Part shown: positions 53,629-63,082 of the stretch, piece by piece | How positions within the stretch are numbered: the first letter of the stretch is position 1 | How the letters are laid out: every line of letters starts with the position of its first letter | Assembly: GCF_014750655.1 (NCBI RefSeq) | Contig: NZ_JABBXD010000007.1 | Coordinates: 1 to 64,000 of the forward strand | Length of the DNA stretch: 64,000 nucleotides | Origin: Salinimonas profundi | GTDB lineage: Bacteria > Pseudomonadota > Gammaproteobacteria > Enterobacterales > Alteromonadaceae | Direction of reading: 5' to 3' | Notes under the pieces: model-generated | The model's database searches: none | Told to the model about the DNA's origin: nothing | What the model saw: only the letters and a program-made list of their open reading frames with translations | Position numbers and translations under genes: made by a program

Positions 53629-55401
53629 TTAGCCCGCTTCAGTGTCATCTTGTGTTTCGGTTTCTGCCTCATCGACCAACACAACACCTTCACCGGTAAC
53701 TGTGCCTTCAAACTCCACCACAGTGCCGACTTCAAGCGCAGCGATAAAGGTCTGAGCATCAACGGTTTCGTCATTGATTTCCAGTTCACTGTTTTCATCA
53801 AATTGCAGCTCGTAGCCATTGACGGTGATGGTTTGCTCACCAATAGCTTCTACCTGACCTTCCATTGATACGTCAGTGTTATCCGCTTCGTCAGAATCAC
53901 TATCGTCATCATCACTACCATTACCCGATTTGCCTTTTGACGGCATCACCTTGACGTCTTCTGCTACCAGGCTCGTGTCGTTGTAATCACCCTCAACTTT
54001 CACGCGTACAGCGTTATGTTGTTCTACGTAGGTCAGGAAATCTTCCAGAGTCATGTCGTCGCGACTTTCAAACTCGGTATCTTGCGTAAAGCTAACCTGA
54101 ACGCCAGCAACGGTCATGCCTTCTGCTGTTGCCTGCATGACGTTTCCTTTAATTTTTCCTTCGCGATCATCCTCATCAATGCGCTTCACTTTAAGCGCTA
54201 TAACGGTGCCGTCATCCGCTTCCCTAGAAGCGATTTTGAGTAAATCGTTAACCAGGATGTCGTCAAAGGTAAAGCGACGTTCCTCCAGCTCAGATTCATC
54301 CTCGTACTGGGTGTCACCATCGGTTACAAAGGTGATCCCGTTAACAACAAATGCCTGTGAGTCAGTATCTACACTGGTCACCATGCCTTCAGTTTTCGTG
54401 TTGCTGTCACGCTTTTTAAACTCGACTTTCTCTGCAACCCAGTTTTCTTCCACCCGGCTGCCTTCGATATTTACCCAGATGTTCTGAGCAAAATCAGCGC
54501 GGTCGCCGTCTTCGAATTCTGTTTCATCGCTAAGTGCAAAGTCATAGCGATTGACCTTGAAGGTGCCCGCAGTTTCGTCGTAGCTGGTAACAACACCGGC
54601 GATATCGACATCGTCAATCTCACCGAGATCATCTCTGTCGTCGTCTGAGTTGTTTTCAATTTCAGTTGCAATCAGTGCCGCCGACGTATCGTCACTCAGC
54701 GCACCTTCCACTTTCACCATCAGACCATCTGCCAAATCTTCAACTACCATATCGTCAAAGGTGGCCTGGCTGTAATCTATAAGTTGCTGGCCAACCATGA
54801 ATGTCTTCTGGTCAGTATCAAGACTGCTGACAGCCCCGGTAAGTTTCACGCCCAAATCTTCGGTTTCAAGTTTTACAAAGGTCGCGTAAAAGCCGTCTTC
54901 GGTAGCGTAGCCGCTCATCTCAACCCGGTCTCCCACACTCAGTGATTGCGCATCAATTTCATCAAACTCAGTCAAATCATCAAAATAGACATTCTGACCT
55001 GCAACGGTAAACCGGGCATTGGTATTATCAATGGCGCTGACTTCGCCTTGTAACGTTTCCTCATAAACAATTTCTGTTGCCTGAGGATCAGTGCCATCCT
55101 CAGACTGGGTAGCCAGCACGCGAACCACCATACCCATTTTCAGTCCGGACTCCTGAGCCCCGCTTTTGCCTGAAATAGTAAAAGCAGCACCATCTGACAC
55201 GTAGCGTTTGCCATTGACATACACACTGCCAAATCCGGTCACTACGCCTTCAACGACAGTCGCATCGGACGGCGATTGTTCAGCAGGTGGTGCAGTGTCG
55301 GGGGTGTCGCTGGCGGTATTTTCAGAGCCTGAATCGCTCCCACCGCAGGCTGTCAGTGTAGTGGCAATTGCCAGTGCAAGCAGGGATTTTCCGAACGTCA
55401 T
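53629..55401 (-). CDS. Lipoprotein with seven DUF5666-like repeats
   Basis: A 590-residue acidic lipoprotein (lipobox LTACGG, cysteine near residue 19) after ATG 55401, with GAGG upstream. A Ser/Thr/Pro linker precedes seven repeats of about 70-80 residues whose shared core is G-x-V, then F-x-V-x-G, then D-x-x-T-x-F; examples are VTGFGSVYVNGKRYVSDGAA, VSAIDNTNARFTVAGQNVYF and VEAIGEQTITVNGYELQFDE. The repeats look like small beta-barrels (OB-like). Function is unknown. The gene stands alone with its own terminator. Confidence 0.82.
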   Translation of the reverse strand: MTFGKSLLALAIATTLTACGGSDSGSENTASDTPDTAPPAEQSPSDATVVEGVVTGFGSVYVNGKRYVSDGAAFTISGKSGAQESGLKMGMVVRVLATQSEDGTDPQATEIVYEETLQGEVSAIDNTNARFTVAGQNVYFDDLTEFDEIDAQSLSVGDRVEMSGYATEDGFYATFVKLETEDLGVKLTGAVSSLDTDQKTFMVGQQLIDYSQATFDDMVVEDLADGLMVKVEGALSDDTSAALIATEIENNSDDDRDDLGEIDDVDIAGVVTSYDETAGTFKVNRYDFALSDETEFEDGDRADFAQNIWVNIEGSRVEENWVAEKVEFKKRDSNTKTEGMVTSVDTDSQAFVVNGITFVTDGDTQYEDESELEERRFTFDDILVNDLLKIASREADDGTVIALKVKRIDEDDREGKIKGNVMQATAEGMTVAGVQVSFTQDTEFESRDDMTLEDFLTYVEQHNAVRVKVEGDYNDTSLVAEDVKVMPSKGKSGNGSDDDDSDSDEADNTDVSMEGQVEAIGEQTITVNGYELQFDENSELEINDETVDAQTFIAALEVGTVVEFEGTVTGEGVVLVDEAETETQDDTEAG

Positions 55402-55653
55402 AATCAAAACCTCATTGTTACAGTGAGGTAAAGGGTATGCGTTTACAATTTTGAAACAATAACTTAGCGGTATAGCAAGCTATAAGTGCGCACAGGAAAG
55501 TATAACCAGATTATCTCAGGAATTCTCTATGTGTCTGAATAGTAGCGGTTTTAATTAATTAGTTATGATTAATGTAATTTGCAGATTTTCTTAAGTAAGA
55601 GGCTAATGAGGTGGCAGTCCCTTTATGCAGCAGGAGAAAACAGACTGTATTGC

Positions 55654-56664
55654 TCAGTATACGTTATTAGATTCAGTATTAACGGAAGGCGACGAATGCT
55701 CAGTCGAGCGCTTTAGCGTAAATTTGCGACAGGCGGAAGTGCTGATATCCTGAAATGGACGCATATATGCCTGAACAACATTATAGTGCCCTTTATCCCG
55801 TCTGCCCAATCCAAAGCGTAAGCGCATAGCCCGCTCAGATATCACCAGTGAGCCAAACAGCCTGTCCCAGACAGCCAGAGCGGTACCAAAGTTTTTATCA
55901 AAATGTTTTGGGTTGGTACTATGATGGATTTGGTGTTGTAGCGGGCTGATAAACCATTTCTCCAGCTTGCCCCAGCGCCATTTGACATGGGAATGGCGCA
56001 GGTTGCTTCCCAGCATGTTAAAGGCGAATACCAGTGCATTGGCCCCCAGAATATCAAACATGGAAAGCGCGGTACCGAAAAAATAATAACTGATGCCCAC
56101 AGCAAACCCCTGAGCAACGGCCATCCGTGTTGCGTAAAGAAAGCTCTCGACAGGATGGGAGCGGTACACGGTCATCGGCGTCAGTACCTGAGCGGAGTGA
56201 TGCACCTTGTGAAAATGCCATAACAGCGGAATTTTGTGCATCATCCAGTGCAGTAAAAAGCGGGTGAAATCGTCGAAAAGAAACAGTATCAGGGTAAACG
56301 CGCTGATCACAATGGCGCTGTTTTGAGAGACAGGGGGCTGGTAGCCGAACGCACTTTCCAGCGCATCGCTGATTCCCAGCGCGATAGGCACCATGGTCAG
56401 AACAATCGGCGCCCATAACAGCGCCCTGACCAGGCGGTTTATCACATATAGCTGGTAATCTAGCCGTGCGGAGCGATGCAGCCAGACCTTGCGATTAAAC
56501 AGCTGTCTCACAGCACCCTGTTGTCCGCGCAGGCCAAACTGCGCTGCTGTTACCAGCACGCCAATTAGCAGTGCACCAAGCAGGTAGCCAGCAAATAGCC
56601 TGCTATTCGGATCCAAAACCGCTTTCGCCATTTGTCCGAATTCTGTCAGCAGCAGGTCTGTCAT
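55654..56664 (-). CDS. Sterol desaturase/fatty acid hydroxylase family membrane protein
   Basis: A 336-residue membrane di-iron enzyme. Histidine boxes HWMMH, HFHKVHHS and HQIHHS are in the expected order, near residues 155-245, with several membrane helices before and between. The family hydroxylates or desaturates lipids with O2. It lies 18 bp after the TonB receptor gene in the Fur-type operon and has AGGGAG before its ATG. The C-terminal 30 residues are serine-rich and probably disordered. Substrate is unknown. Confidence 0.88.
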   Translation of the reverse strand: MTDLLLTEFGQMAKAVLDPNSRLFAGYLLGALLIGVLVTAAQFGLRGQQGAVRQLFNRKVWLHRSARLDYQLYVINRLVRALLWAPIVLTMVPIALGISDALESAFGYQPPVSQNSAIVISAFTLILFLFDDFTRFLLHWMMHKIPLLWHFHKVHHSAQVLTPMTVYRSHPVESFLYATRMAVAQGFAVGISYYFFGTALSMFDILGANALVFAFNMLGSNLRHSHVKWRWGKLEKWFISPLQHQIHHSTNPKHFDKNFGTALAVWDRLFGSLVISERAMRLRFGLGRRDKGHYNVVQAYMRPFQDISTSACRKFTLKRSTEHSSPSVNTESNNVY

Positions 56665-56682
56665 TACTGGCTCCCTAAGCGT

Positions 56683-58926
56683 TTAAAATGCGTATTTAAC
56701 ACCAAGCTGAAACTGGCGGGACATATTCGGACGCGCACCGTACGGCCGGCGACTGACAATATCCTCGTTATCCAGCAGATTGGTAACCTTGGCATAAACC
56801 CGACTTTGTGGGGTTAGCTGGTAACCGGCTGAAACATCCACGTTCAATAATGCATCAGTTTCCTTGCCTGCCAGCGTGCTGTCACGTACGTCGCCGGTAA
56901 GCGCCTGTTGGGCTGACTCAGGCATACTGTCAGAATACGAAGTCAGAATATGGATATCAACCTTATCGCTGACCAGTCCCAGACTCACTGAAAGCATGTT
57001 CTCAGACAAGTAAGGCACCGATGCGCCTTCTTCAACAAATCCCCACTGCGCAAATTCAGAATAAAACGTCTGATTAAATTCCGATTGTGTGTGGGTGTAA
57101 GTCACATTAAGTGGTAACGACCAGTTATTCATGACCTGCCACTGACGCTGATAAGACGCTTCAACACCGTAAACATCCACATCCCCGGCCTGGAACGTGG
57201 TATCGGTATCACATCCGGCTGAAATGGAACAGGACTCAATCAGGTTTGAATAGTCATTGTAAAAGCCAACCAGCTCGATACGCTGCGCAGGCTGAATAAA
57301 GCGCCAGCCAGCTTCAAAGTTGTTACTTTGCTCAACATCAATAGACGCTGACTGAATAGGGCTGGTGGGCACAAATCCCTGATGAAAACCGGCAAATAAG
57401 GCATGCTCGCCGGTCAGCTGATAAAACGCACTGATTGCAGGTAACCATATCCGCGTGGATTTATTCTGAAAGTCCTGAGCAAACCCCGGTGCTCTGTTCT
57501 GATACTCGCCGTCAATGAACTCTCCGCGAATAGCGGCGGTCAGGGCAAGGGCGCCAAACGATACGGTGTCGCTGGCATAGACAGAGAACGCATCAGTTTG
57601 TTCTGTATTGGTGGTGGTCGCCCGGGTTGGCTCGCCGGTAAGCTCAAGCTCGCCTGAACGCATGAAATAATTGGTCGCAGTATGATTACGCTGAATTTCG
57701 TCGCTATGATAACGCGCGCCAAGCTCGACCTGATGGGCGAGACCAGCCAGGGTCAAATCCAGGCTGATATCTACCTGCACACCTTGTGAATAATACTCCC
57801 TGGCATTGTTACCCAGCACGATTTTTTCGCGTACTGAGCTGTCAGACTGTCCGGTCAAAACGCTGTAATATCCGGTGTTTTGCTCACTGTCCGGATTGGT
57901 CAGGATTTCCTGCAAGGTAGGAATTTGTCCGCCCAGGGAGCTTTCAAAACCGTCTATTTTATTCCAGGCGCGCTCGAAATTGTTGCGGTAAACACGGGTA
58001 GTTACATCAAACCAGTCGCCGGCCAGAAAGTGTGTCAATTGCAGTTGGTTGTGTTCCCAGTCCATCTGATCCAGGGAGGATGCGGCGTAGCGACGATACG
58101 GGTCAGCAGCAAAATCTTCATCCGATAAGCCCAGGTAGGTCTCATTGGACGTTTCTTCGCTGTACCCGCCTTTTACCTGAACATACTGATCAAAATCAGC
58201 AGTGCTTAAATCGTAGCGCCACTTGGCCATGAGATCGATCTTTTCAAAACCAGTATCTGCGCCGCTATCCAGCGACTTGAATCCGTCACTGCCGATAGCG
58301 ATGCCTTCTACCAGAAAACCATGATTGTTAATGGTATTACCGTAATAACCGTGGCCTTTGTAGTAACCCTCTGTCCCACCGGCAATATCAATCTGACCGG
58401 TTTGTTCAGCAGGTACCTGCCGCGTTACCAGGTTCAGCGCACCGGCAACCGTATTCGGGCCATAGGCGATAGTTGAAGGCCCCTTGGTAACCTCAACAGC
58501 AGTCATTTTACTGACCATAGGAAAATAGTAAGCCGCCGGCGCAGAGTAGGGTGCAGGCCCAATCAGCACACCATCTTCCATGATATTTATTTTTTTACTG
58601 CGCTCAGGCGTGACGCCGCGAAATCCAATGTTCGGGCGCAGGCCAAAGCCATCTTCCTGACGAATATTGACACCGGGCACGGTGGCCAGTACACGTGAAA
58701 TATCGTCAAACTCAAAGGCTTCAAGTGCATCTTCGGTGATGAGTGTGACTGAACCGGCGGTTGTGTCGAGCTGTTGCTGACTGCCTATAATACTAATGTG
58801 TTCGATACCGCTGCTCGCAGGCTCAGCCGCGGCAGACGCTGAAAAGGAATGGCAGGCTGCAGCTACCGCAACCGACAGAATACGTAATACATGCTTTTGC
58901 ATAAAATCGCTGCTCTTATTAGTCAT
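56683..58926 (-). CDS. TonB-dependent outer membrane receptor (FecA-like)
   Basis: A 747-residue receptor. A signal sequence ends in FSASAAAEP; the plug (about 50-160) contains SVTLITEDALEAFEFDDISR and the barrel ends in QFQLGVKYAF with a terminal phenylalanine. The plug and barrel are complete. A second ATG at 58902 is as likely as 58926, since it starts directly with the signal peptide. It overlaps the end of the imelysin gene by 8 bp. Ligand is unknown; context suggests iron or heme-related uptake. Confidence 0.9.
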   Translation of the reverse strand: MTNKSSDFMQKHVLRILSVAVAAACHSFSASAAAEPASSGIEHISIIGSQQQLDTTAGSVTLITEDALEAFEFDDISRVLATVPGVNIRQEDGFGLRPNIGFRGVTPERSKKINIMEDGVLIGPAPYSAPAAYYFPMVSKMTAVEVTKGPSTIAYGPNTVAGALNLVTRQVPAEQTGQIDIAGGTEGYYKGHGYYGNTINNHGFLVEGIAIGSDGFKSLDSGADTGFEKIDLMAKWRYDLSTADFDQYVQVKGGYSEETSNETYLGLSDEDFAADPYRRYAASSLDQMDWEHNQLQLTHFLAGDWFDVTTRVYRNNFERAWNKIDGFESSLGGQIPTLQEILTNPDSEQNTGYYSVLTGQSDSSVREKIVLGNNAREYYSQGVQVDISLDLTLAGLAHQVELGARYHSDEIQRNHTATNYFMRSGELELTGEPTRATTTNTEQTDAFSVYASDTVSFGALALTAAIRGEFIDGEYQNRAPGFAQDFQNKSTRIWLPAISAFYQLTGEHALFAGFHQGFVPTSPIQSASIDVEQSNNFEAGWRFIQPAQRIELVGFYNDYSNLIESCSISAGCDTDTTFQAGDVDVYGVEASYQRQWQVMNNWSLPLNVTYTHTQSEFNQTFYSEFAQWGFVEEGASVPYLSENMLSVSLGLVSDKVDIHILTSYSDSMPESAQQALTGDVRDSTLAGKETDALLNVDVSAGYQLTPQSRVYAKVTNLLDNEDIVSRRPYGARPNMSRQFQLGVKYAF

Positions 58927-60136
58927 TATCGCCAGCAGAGGTGGCAGGCAGTTCCAGGGCCAGACTCTGGATAAAGTCAGTCTTTACCGTGTCGGTGACA
59001 CTTTTTACTTCGGAGTGAAGTTGCTCAACTTCTTCTGTCTGCTCCGTCAGCAGCGACGAATATGAACCATTCAGGCTTTGGGCGTGAGAAATGGCCGCAT
59101 CAATGTCAGCAAGTAAGCGTGTTGCAGTATCATTGTCACCAACATCATTAAGAAAATCATCAAACCCGACATTCTCAGCTTCACCACCCAGGTACAGGGC
59201 TTTCAACGCTTGCAGATTGGCAATGATATTTTCTAACGAATGATCTGCGTACACCGATTCAGCGTTTTGCGGGCAAGGGGAGGTACCGCAATCATTGGCG
59301 ATGATACCTACCGGGGTGGCGATTTTCGCGTCTTTGGTTACCTCGGTGATATAAAACATTGCATCGGTAATATCGTTAACCGCGTCCAGAGACACCGCAA
59401 AGGGACTGTCTGGCTGACCGGCATTTTTCAGCACCTCGCCATATCCCTGCTCGCCCTCGAAGGCATCTACCAGCGTATTGGCATTCGTCACCAAATCCTG
59501 AGCAAGTAGTTCTGAATAGGCGCAGCGGGCCTGACGTCGGTCCTGCTCGGTACGATTGTTCCAGCCTTCCGGCGCTGTACCAGCTACCGTGCACTGATGA
59601 TTTAATTCGGTATTGAAAAGTGTGTACTCCAACGCATCCAGACCGCGTCTGCTTGGGGTACGTGTTGTGACGTCATAATCAGCTGACTCTGCCAGTACGA
59701 CATCCTGGTCGATGGCACAGGCACTTACATTTGGCCAGGAGTAAATTTTATTGCGCAGGGCATAGCCGTTGTCGGCCAGCGGACCTATTTGCATAACCTC
59801 GGCTAACTGCCAGGTTGACATGGTTGTCTTCCAGCTTTGCTGCGCCTGCTGCTGCGCATCAGAGGCATCGCCTGATGCCAGCGTGGCACAATATGCCGTT
59901 ATATCCGTCTGAAGTGCGTTAGCATCTTCTGCAAATTTGCTATAGGTAGGCAACAACACATTGTCCACCACTGACGCCAGCAGTAATGATTCGTTGAAAT
60001 TGTTTTCTACAGGTTGTTCCGGCGCGCTGTTGTTTCCATATTGCGCACCCGAATCACTGCTGGTGCTCTCACCGCAGCCAGCTAACAAACCAGCCATCGC
60101 AACAGCGATTGTGTTAACCAGTAAAGAACGTTTCAT
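58919..60136 (-). CDS. Imelysin-like lipoprotein (peptidase M75 family)
   Basis: A 405-residue lipoprotein (lipobox LLAGCG, cysteine near residue 21) starting at ATG 60136, with GGAG upstream. The imelysin domain follows, containing the conserved TPSRRGLDALEYTLFNTE near residue 150 and helical repeats. Imelysins are periplasmic or outer membrane iron-related proteins (EfeO, IrpA), not proven peptidases. A terminator hairpin precedes the start, and the TonB receptor follows. Confidence 0.87.
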   Translation of the reverse strand: MKRSLLVNTIAVAMAGLLAGCGESTSSDSGAQYGNNSAPEQPVENNFNESLLLASVVDNVLLPTYSKFAEDANALQTDITAYCATLASGDASDAQQQAQQSWKTTMSTWQLAEVMQIGPLADNGYALRNKIYSWPNVSACAIDQDVVLAESADYDVTTRTPSRRGLDALEYTLFNTELNHQCTVAGTAPEGWNNRTEQDRRQARCAYSELLAQDLVTNANTLVDAFEGEQGYGEVLKNAGQPDSPFAVSLDAVNDITDAMFYITEVTKDAKIATPVGIIANDCGTSPCPQNAESVYADHSLENIIANLQALKALYLGGEAENVGFDDFLNDVGDNDTATRLLADIDAAISHAQSLNGSYSSLLTEQTEEVEQLHSEVKSVTDTVKTDFIQSLALELPATSAGDND

Positions 60137-60146
60137 AGGGGACTCC

Positions 60147-60182
60147 AAAAAAAGACACCGCTGCTAAGAAAAGCAGCGGTGT
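60147..60182 (-). terminator. Intrinsic terminator/attenuator inside the iron operon
   Basis: Read leftward: ACACCGCTGCT with AGCAGCGGTGT (60155-60182, six-base loop), one C, then seven T at 60147-60153, and at once the GGAGT ribosome site of the imelysin gene. Transcripts that pass it carry a hairpin beside the Shine-Dalgarno sequence. Confidence 0.7.
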
Positions 60183-60195
60183 TGGTCATGTCGGT

Positions 60196-61926
60196 TTACC
60201 AGTTGGCAACGTTTTCGCTATCAAAGCCGTATGCCTGTTCAAGAATATCACGGGCCTGCATCAACTCAGCCTGATAAGCGGCAACGGCGTCGCTGTCGGT
60301 CAATACCGGCTTGTCACCCATATATGCATGCAGTTGCGCGAACTGTTCATCCGTTACCGGCGAGAAGCGGTTGAACTGCAAGCCAAGGGCAAAGCCTTTC
60401 ATTTCAGACCAGTGCTTAGCTAAGTCGCTGTAATCAAAATCGTCAGTACCAATCGCGCTCAGATCAGCGTGGGTATCGTTGATGTAATGCACAACCGTTG
60501 CTGCAATGGCACGTTCCCATGCATCCAGCGCGCTATCCCGGTAGCCTTCCAGCTCTTCACGTTCTGCCTCTGTCAGTGCAGTACCAGCGGTATCGTTTAA
60601 CAGTTTACGGCCCATCAAAAAGGCATTCATCGCCTGAGCGGTATAATCCGTTTCTGTGGTTGCACCCAGATCACGCTTCGCTGCATTGGTAGACTGACCA
60701 AAATTGTATTCGGCATTAAAATCGATGGCGTCATCGCCATCGGTATCGTGATAGCCCTGCCAGTCCTCACGACCGCCCTTAGCGGCAATTTCTTCATCTG
60801 TGTATTCAAGGTAGTCGCGGGCAGCGCCGAAATAACCGAACCCTTCATCAAACTGATGTTCCAGCGTCGTAAAGCTTTCTTCAGTACCGGTATGATCAGA
60901 CAGCAGGCCCTTATCAGCAGTATCACTGTCAAGATAATCATCCGCGGCCTGACTATATGCCACAGACATCAGCAAAAACTTCTGAATCAGTTGCTTCAGA
61001 TCGCGACCGTCGCTGGTCAGATAAATTTTATTGATATCGTTGCCAAAGGGGTCCTGGCGCAATGTTCCGCCTAACTGTGCATCGGCGTTATCAGCCAGTT
61101 CGCTGAAAAACATGCGTACCAGTCCTTCAGGCGTCGTGCTGCCGGCGTCACCCCAGCCAACAAATTCACCATTGTTCCAGTCTTTATGCTGACCAACCTC
61201 ATCATTCCCTGCAATTTTACCAACCAGGTTTTTACTGGATGATGATACGTCAGCCAGTGTTTGCTGCACGGCTGCAGGGTCGGTAGTGGTAAGCAGGGCG
61301 CGCTGTGATAGTGCATCATAATCGCTGACGTCAAAGTACGAATTGAGCGCAGCAACCACGTCGTCACGCGTTGTGAAATTACCATCGGTATCAAATGCGG
61401 CGGTATCACCTAATTGCGAGTCAATCAGGATATTTAAATCATTGATTAACAAATGACGCGCAACCTGACCGCTGTAAGACACAGCTGATTCGCCATTTAC
61501 AAAGGCGCTTTCAAAGTCGTAAAAGTCCAGCGCATCGTTAATATCGATAGTCAGCGTTTTGGTGAACGATTCATCGTTGCTGTCAGTGACGCTGACATCA
61601 ACATCTACCGTGGTCTGCATTTCATAATCCAGTGCAACACCGTCGGCCAGTGAAAGCGTAGTGCCATCAATGACAAAGCGTTCATCCTGAGTTGTAAATG
61701 TGAATGTCTCATCGCTGTCGGCGTCGGTGGCAGATAATGTTCCTATTTCTGCGCCCGCTGCATTTTCATCCACACTGGCTGAAGAAACTGAAATATCAGT
61801 TGGGGCAGAGTTGGATGGAGGTGGTGTCGGGGCAGGATCATCATTATCCGATGACGAACTTCCACCACACGCAGAAACCAAAAGAGAACTTGCAACGGCG
61901 ACGGCCAAGAGCTTTTTATTAAACAT
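60196..61926 (-). CDS. DUF4856 lipoprotein with N-terminal cadherin-like domain
   Basis: A 576-residue lipoprotein (lipobox VSACGG, cysteine near residue 20). After a Ser/Pro linker, residues about 40-130 form a cadherin-like fold (SVDENAAGAEIGTLSATDAD, DGVALDYEMQ). The rest is a DUF4856 helical domain with YFGAARDYLEYTDEEI and a closing helical segment. DUF4856 and imelysin genes are often neighbours; the cadherin-like module would tether or extend the protein. It heads the operon after the Fur-like sites at 61980-62029. Confidence 0.85.
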   Translation of the reverse strand: MFNKKLLAVAVASSLLVSACGGSSSSDNDDPAPTPPPSNSAPTDISVSSASVDENAAGAEIGTLSATDADSDETFTFTTQDERFVIDGTTLSLADGVALDYEMQTTVDVDVSVTDSNDESFTKTLTIDINDALDFYDFESAFVNGESAVSYSGQVARHLLINDLNILIDSQLGDTAAFDTDGNFTTRDDVVAALNSYFDVSDYDALSQRALLTTTDPAAVQQTLADVSSSSKNLVGKIAGNDEVGQHKDWNNGEFVGWGDAGSTTPEGLVRMFFSELADNADAQLGGTLRQDPFGNDINKIYLTSDGRDLKQLIQKFLLMSVAYSQAADDYLDSDTADKGLLSDHTGTEESFTTLEHQFDEGFGYFGAARDYLEYTDEEIAAKGGREDWQGYHDTDGDDAIDFNAEYNFGQSTNAAKRDLGATTETDYTAQAMNAFLMGRKLLNDTAGTALTEAEREELEGYRDSALDAWERAIAATVVHYINDTHADLSAIGTDDFDYSDLAKHWSEMKGFALGLQFNRFSPVTDEQFAQLHAYMGDKPVLTDSDAVAAYQAELMQARDILEQAYGFDSENVANW

Positions 61927-61979
61927 TCCTTACTTCTCTTGTTAACTTAAGTGAAGCACGACTATACCAGTTTACAATT

Positions 61980-61998
61980 GAGAATCAATATCATTCGC
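61980..61998. promoter_or_regulatory. Candidate Fur box 1
   Basis: On the minus strand GCGAATGATATTGATTCTC matches the 19-bp Fur consensus GATAATGATAATCATTATC at 14 positions. It lies between the DUF4856 and CDF genes, 54 bp before the DUF4856 start. Confidence 0.55.
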
Positions 61999-62010
61999 AA
62001 TGGTTTTTGC

Positions 62011-62029
62011 GCCTGATTCTCATTACCGT
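62011..62029. promoter_or_regulatory. Candidate Fur box 2
   Basis: TGATTCTCATTA agrees with the Fur core TGATAATCATTA at 10 of 12 positions. It begins about 31 bp from box 1, so two dimers could bind in tandem. Confidence 0.4.
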
Positions 62030-62152
62030 TTCTGAGCACACCCAAAGCAATCCAAACTGTCCAAATCGCCATAACTATCGGATACCTCTTGCGTTTTCCG
62101 CCAAAGGCCGTGTACTCAGACTACGCAGCAAGTTGTAAAGGAACACTGACAA

Positions 62153-63052
62153 ATGGCTCATCATCATCACCATGAAACGTCGGCCCGTATCGGATGGGCG
62201 TTTTTTCTGAACCTTACTTTTACCATTATCGAGTTTATTGGCGGTGTACTGACCAACAGTACCGCTATCATGGCTGACGCAGTGCACGATTTAGGCGATA
62301 CGCTTTCTATTGGTAGTGCCTGGTTACTGGACAGGGTGAGCAGAAAAGAGGCCGATCATTCTTTTACCTATGGTTATCGACGCCTGAGCCTGCTGGGTGC
62401 ATTGCTAAATGCCGTGGTGCTGATAGCAGGTTCAGTATGGATTTTGTTTCAAACCGTCCCGCGGCTGCTTGAGCCACAAATGCCCCATATTGAAGGGATG
62501 ATGGGGCTGGCCGTTCTGGGTGTAGTAATGAATGGCTATGCAGCATATAAACTTCACGGCGGGCAGACCTTAAACGAAAAAGTGCTGAACTGGCATTTAA
62601 TTGAAGATGTTATGGGTTGGGTTGCCGTTATGATTGTAGCCATTGCAATGCATTTTGTTAACTGGCCCATCCTTGACCCTCTGTTGTCGCTGCTTTTCAC
62701 ACTGTTTATTCTGTTTAATGTGTTTCGTAATCTGAAAAGTACTGTGAAGCTGTTTTTTCAGGCAGCACCGGAAAAAGCAATTACCCGTGAGGTATCAGAC
62801 AAGCTACAACAAATTTCAGCGATCGCCAGTATCCATCATCTGCATATCTGGTCGCTGGACGGTGAACACCACATTGCAACATTACATGCAGTTGTAAAAT
62901 GTGAGTCACTGGATGATTACCGTTCGCTTAAACAGCAGGTCGCTGATACGCTGGCGCTGTTTGAGTTTGCTCACACTACGGTGGAGTTTGAGCTACTGGG
63001 GGAAGACTGCCGCGATGCAGCGGCAAGTCAATCACAAAGCCCCTCCCGTTGA
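62153..63052 (+). CDS. Cation diffusion facilitator metal exporter
   Basis: A 299-residue CDF protein with six hydrophobic segments. The N terminus MAHHHHHET is a natural histidine cluster. The transport site residues are in ADAVHDLGDTLSIG (helix 2) and WHLIEDVMGW (helix 5), the H-x3-D pattern of zinc-type CDFs. The C-terminal cytoplasmic domain has HHLHIWSLDGEHHIATLHAV. It exports Zn2+ or a related ion. It is divergent from the iron operon and shares the intergenic Fur-like boxes, so a link with iron is possible. Confidence 0.92.
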   Translation: MAHHHHHETSARIGWAFFLNLTFTIIEFIGGVLTNSTAIMADAVHDLGDTLSIGSAWLLDRVSRKEADHSFTYGYRRLSLLGALLNAVVLIAGSVWILFQTVPRLLEPQMPHIEGMMGLAVLGVVMNGYAAYKLHGGQTLNEKVLNWHLIEDVMGWVAVMIVAIAMHFVNWPILDPLLSLLFTLFILFNVFRNLKSTVKLFFQAAPEKAITREVSDKLQQISAIASIHHLHIWSLDGEHHIATLHAVVKCESLDDYRSLKQQVADTLALFEFAHTTVEFELLGEDCRDAAASQSQSPSR

Positions 63053-63082
63053 GGAGCGGCTTTACGAAATGTGTCGTAGCGC

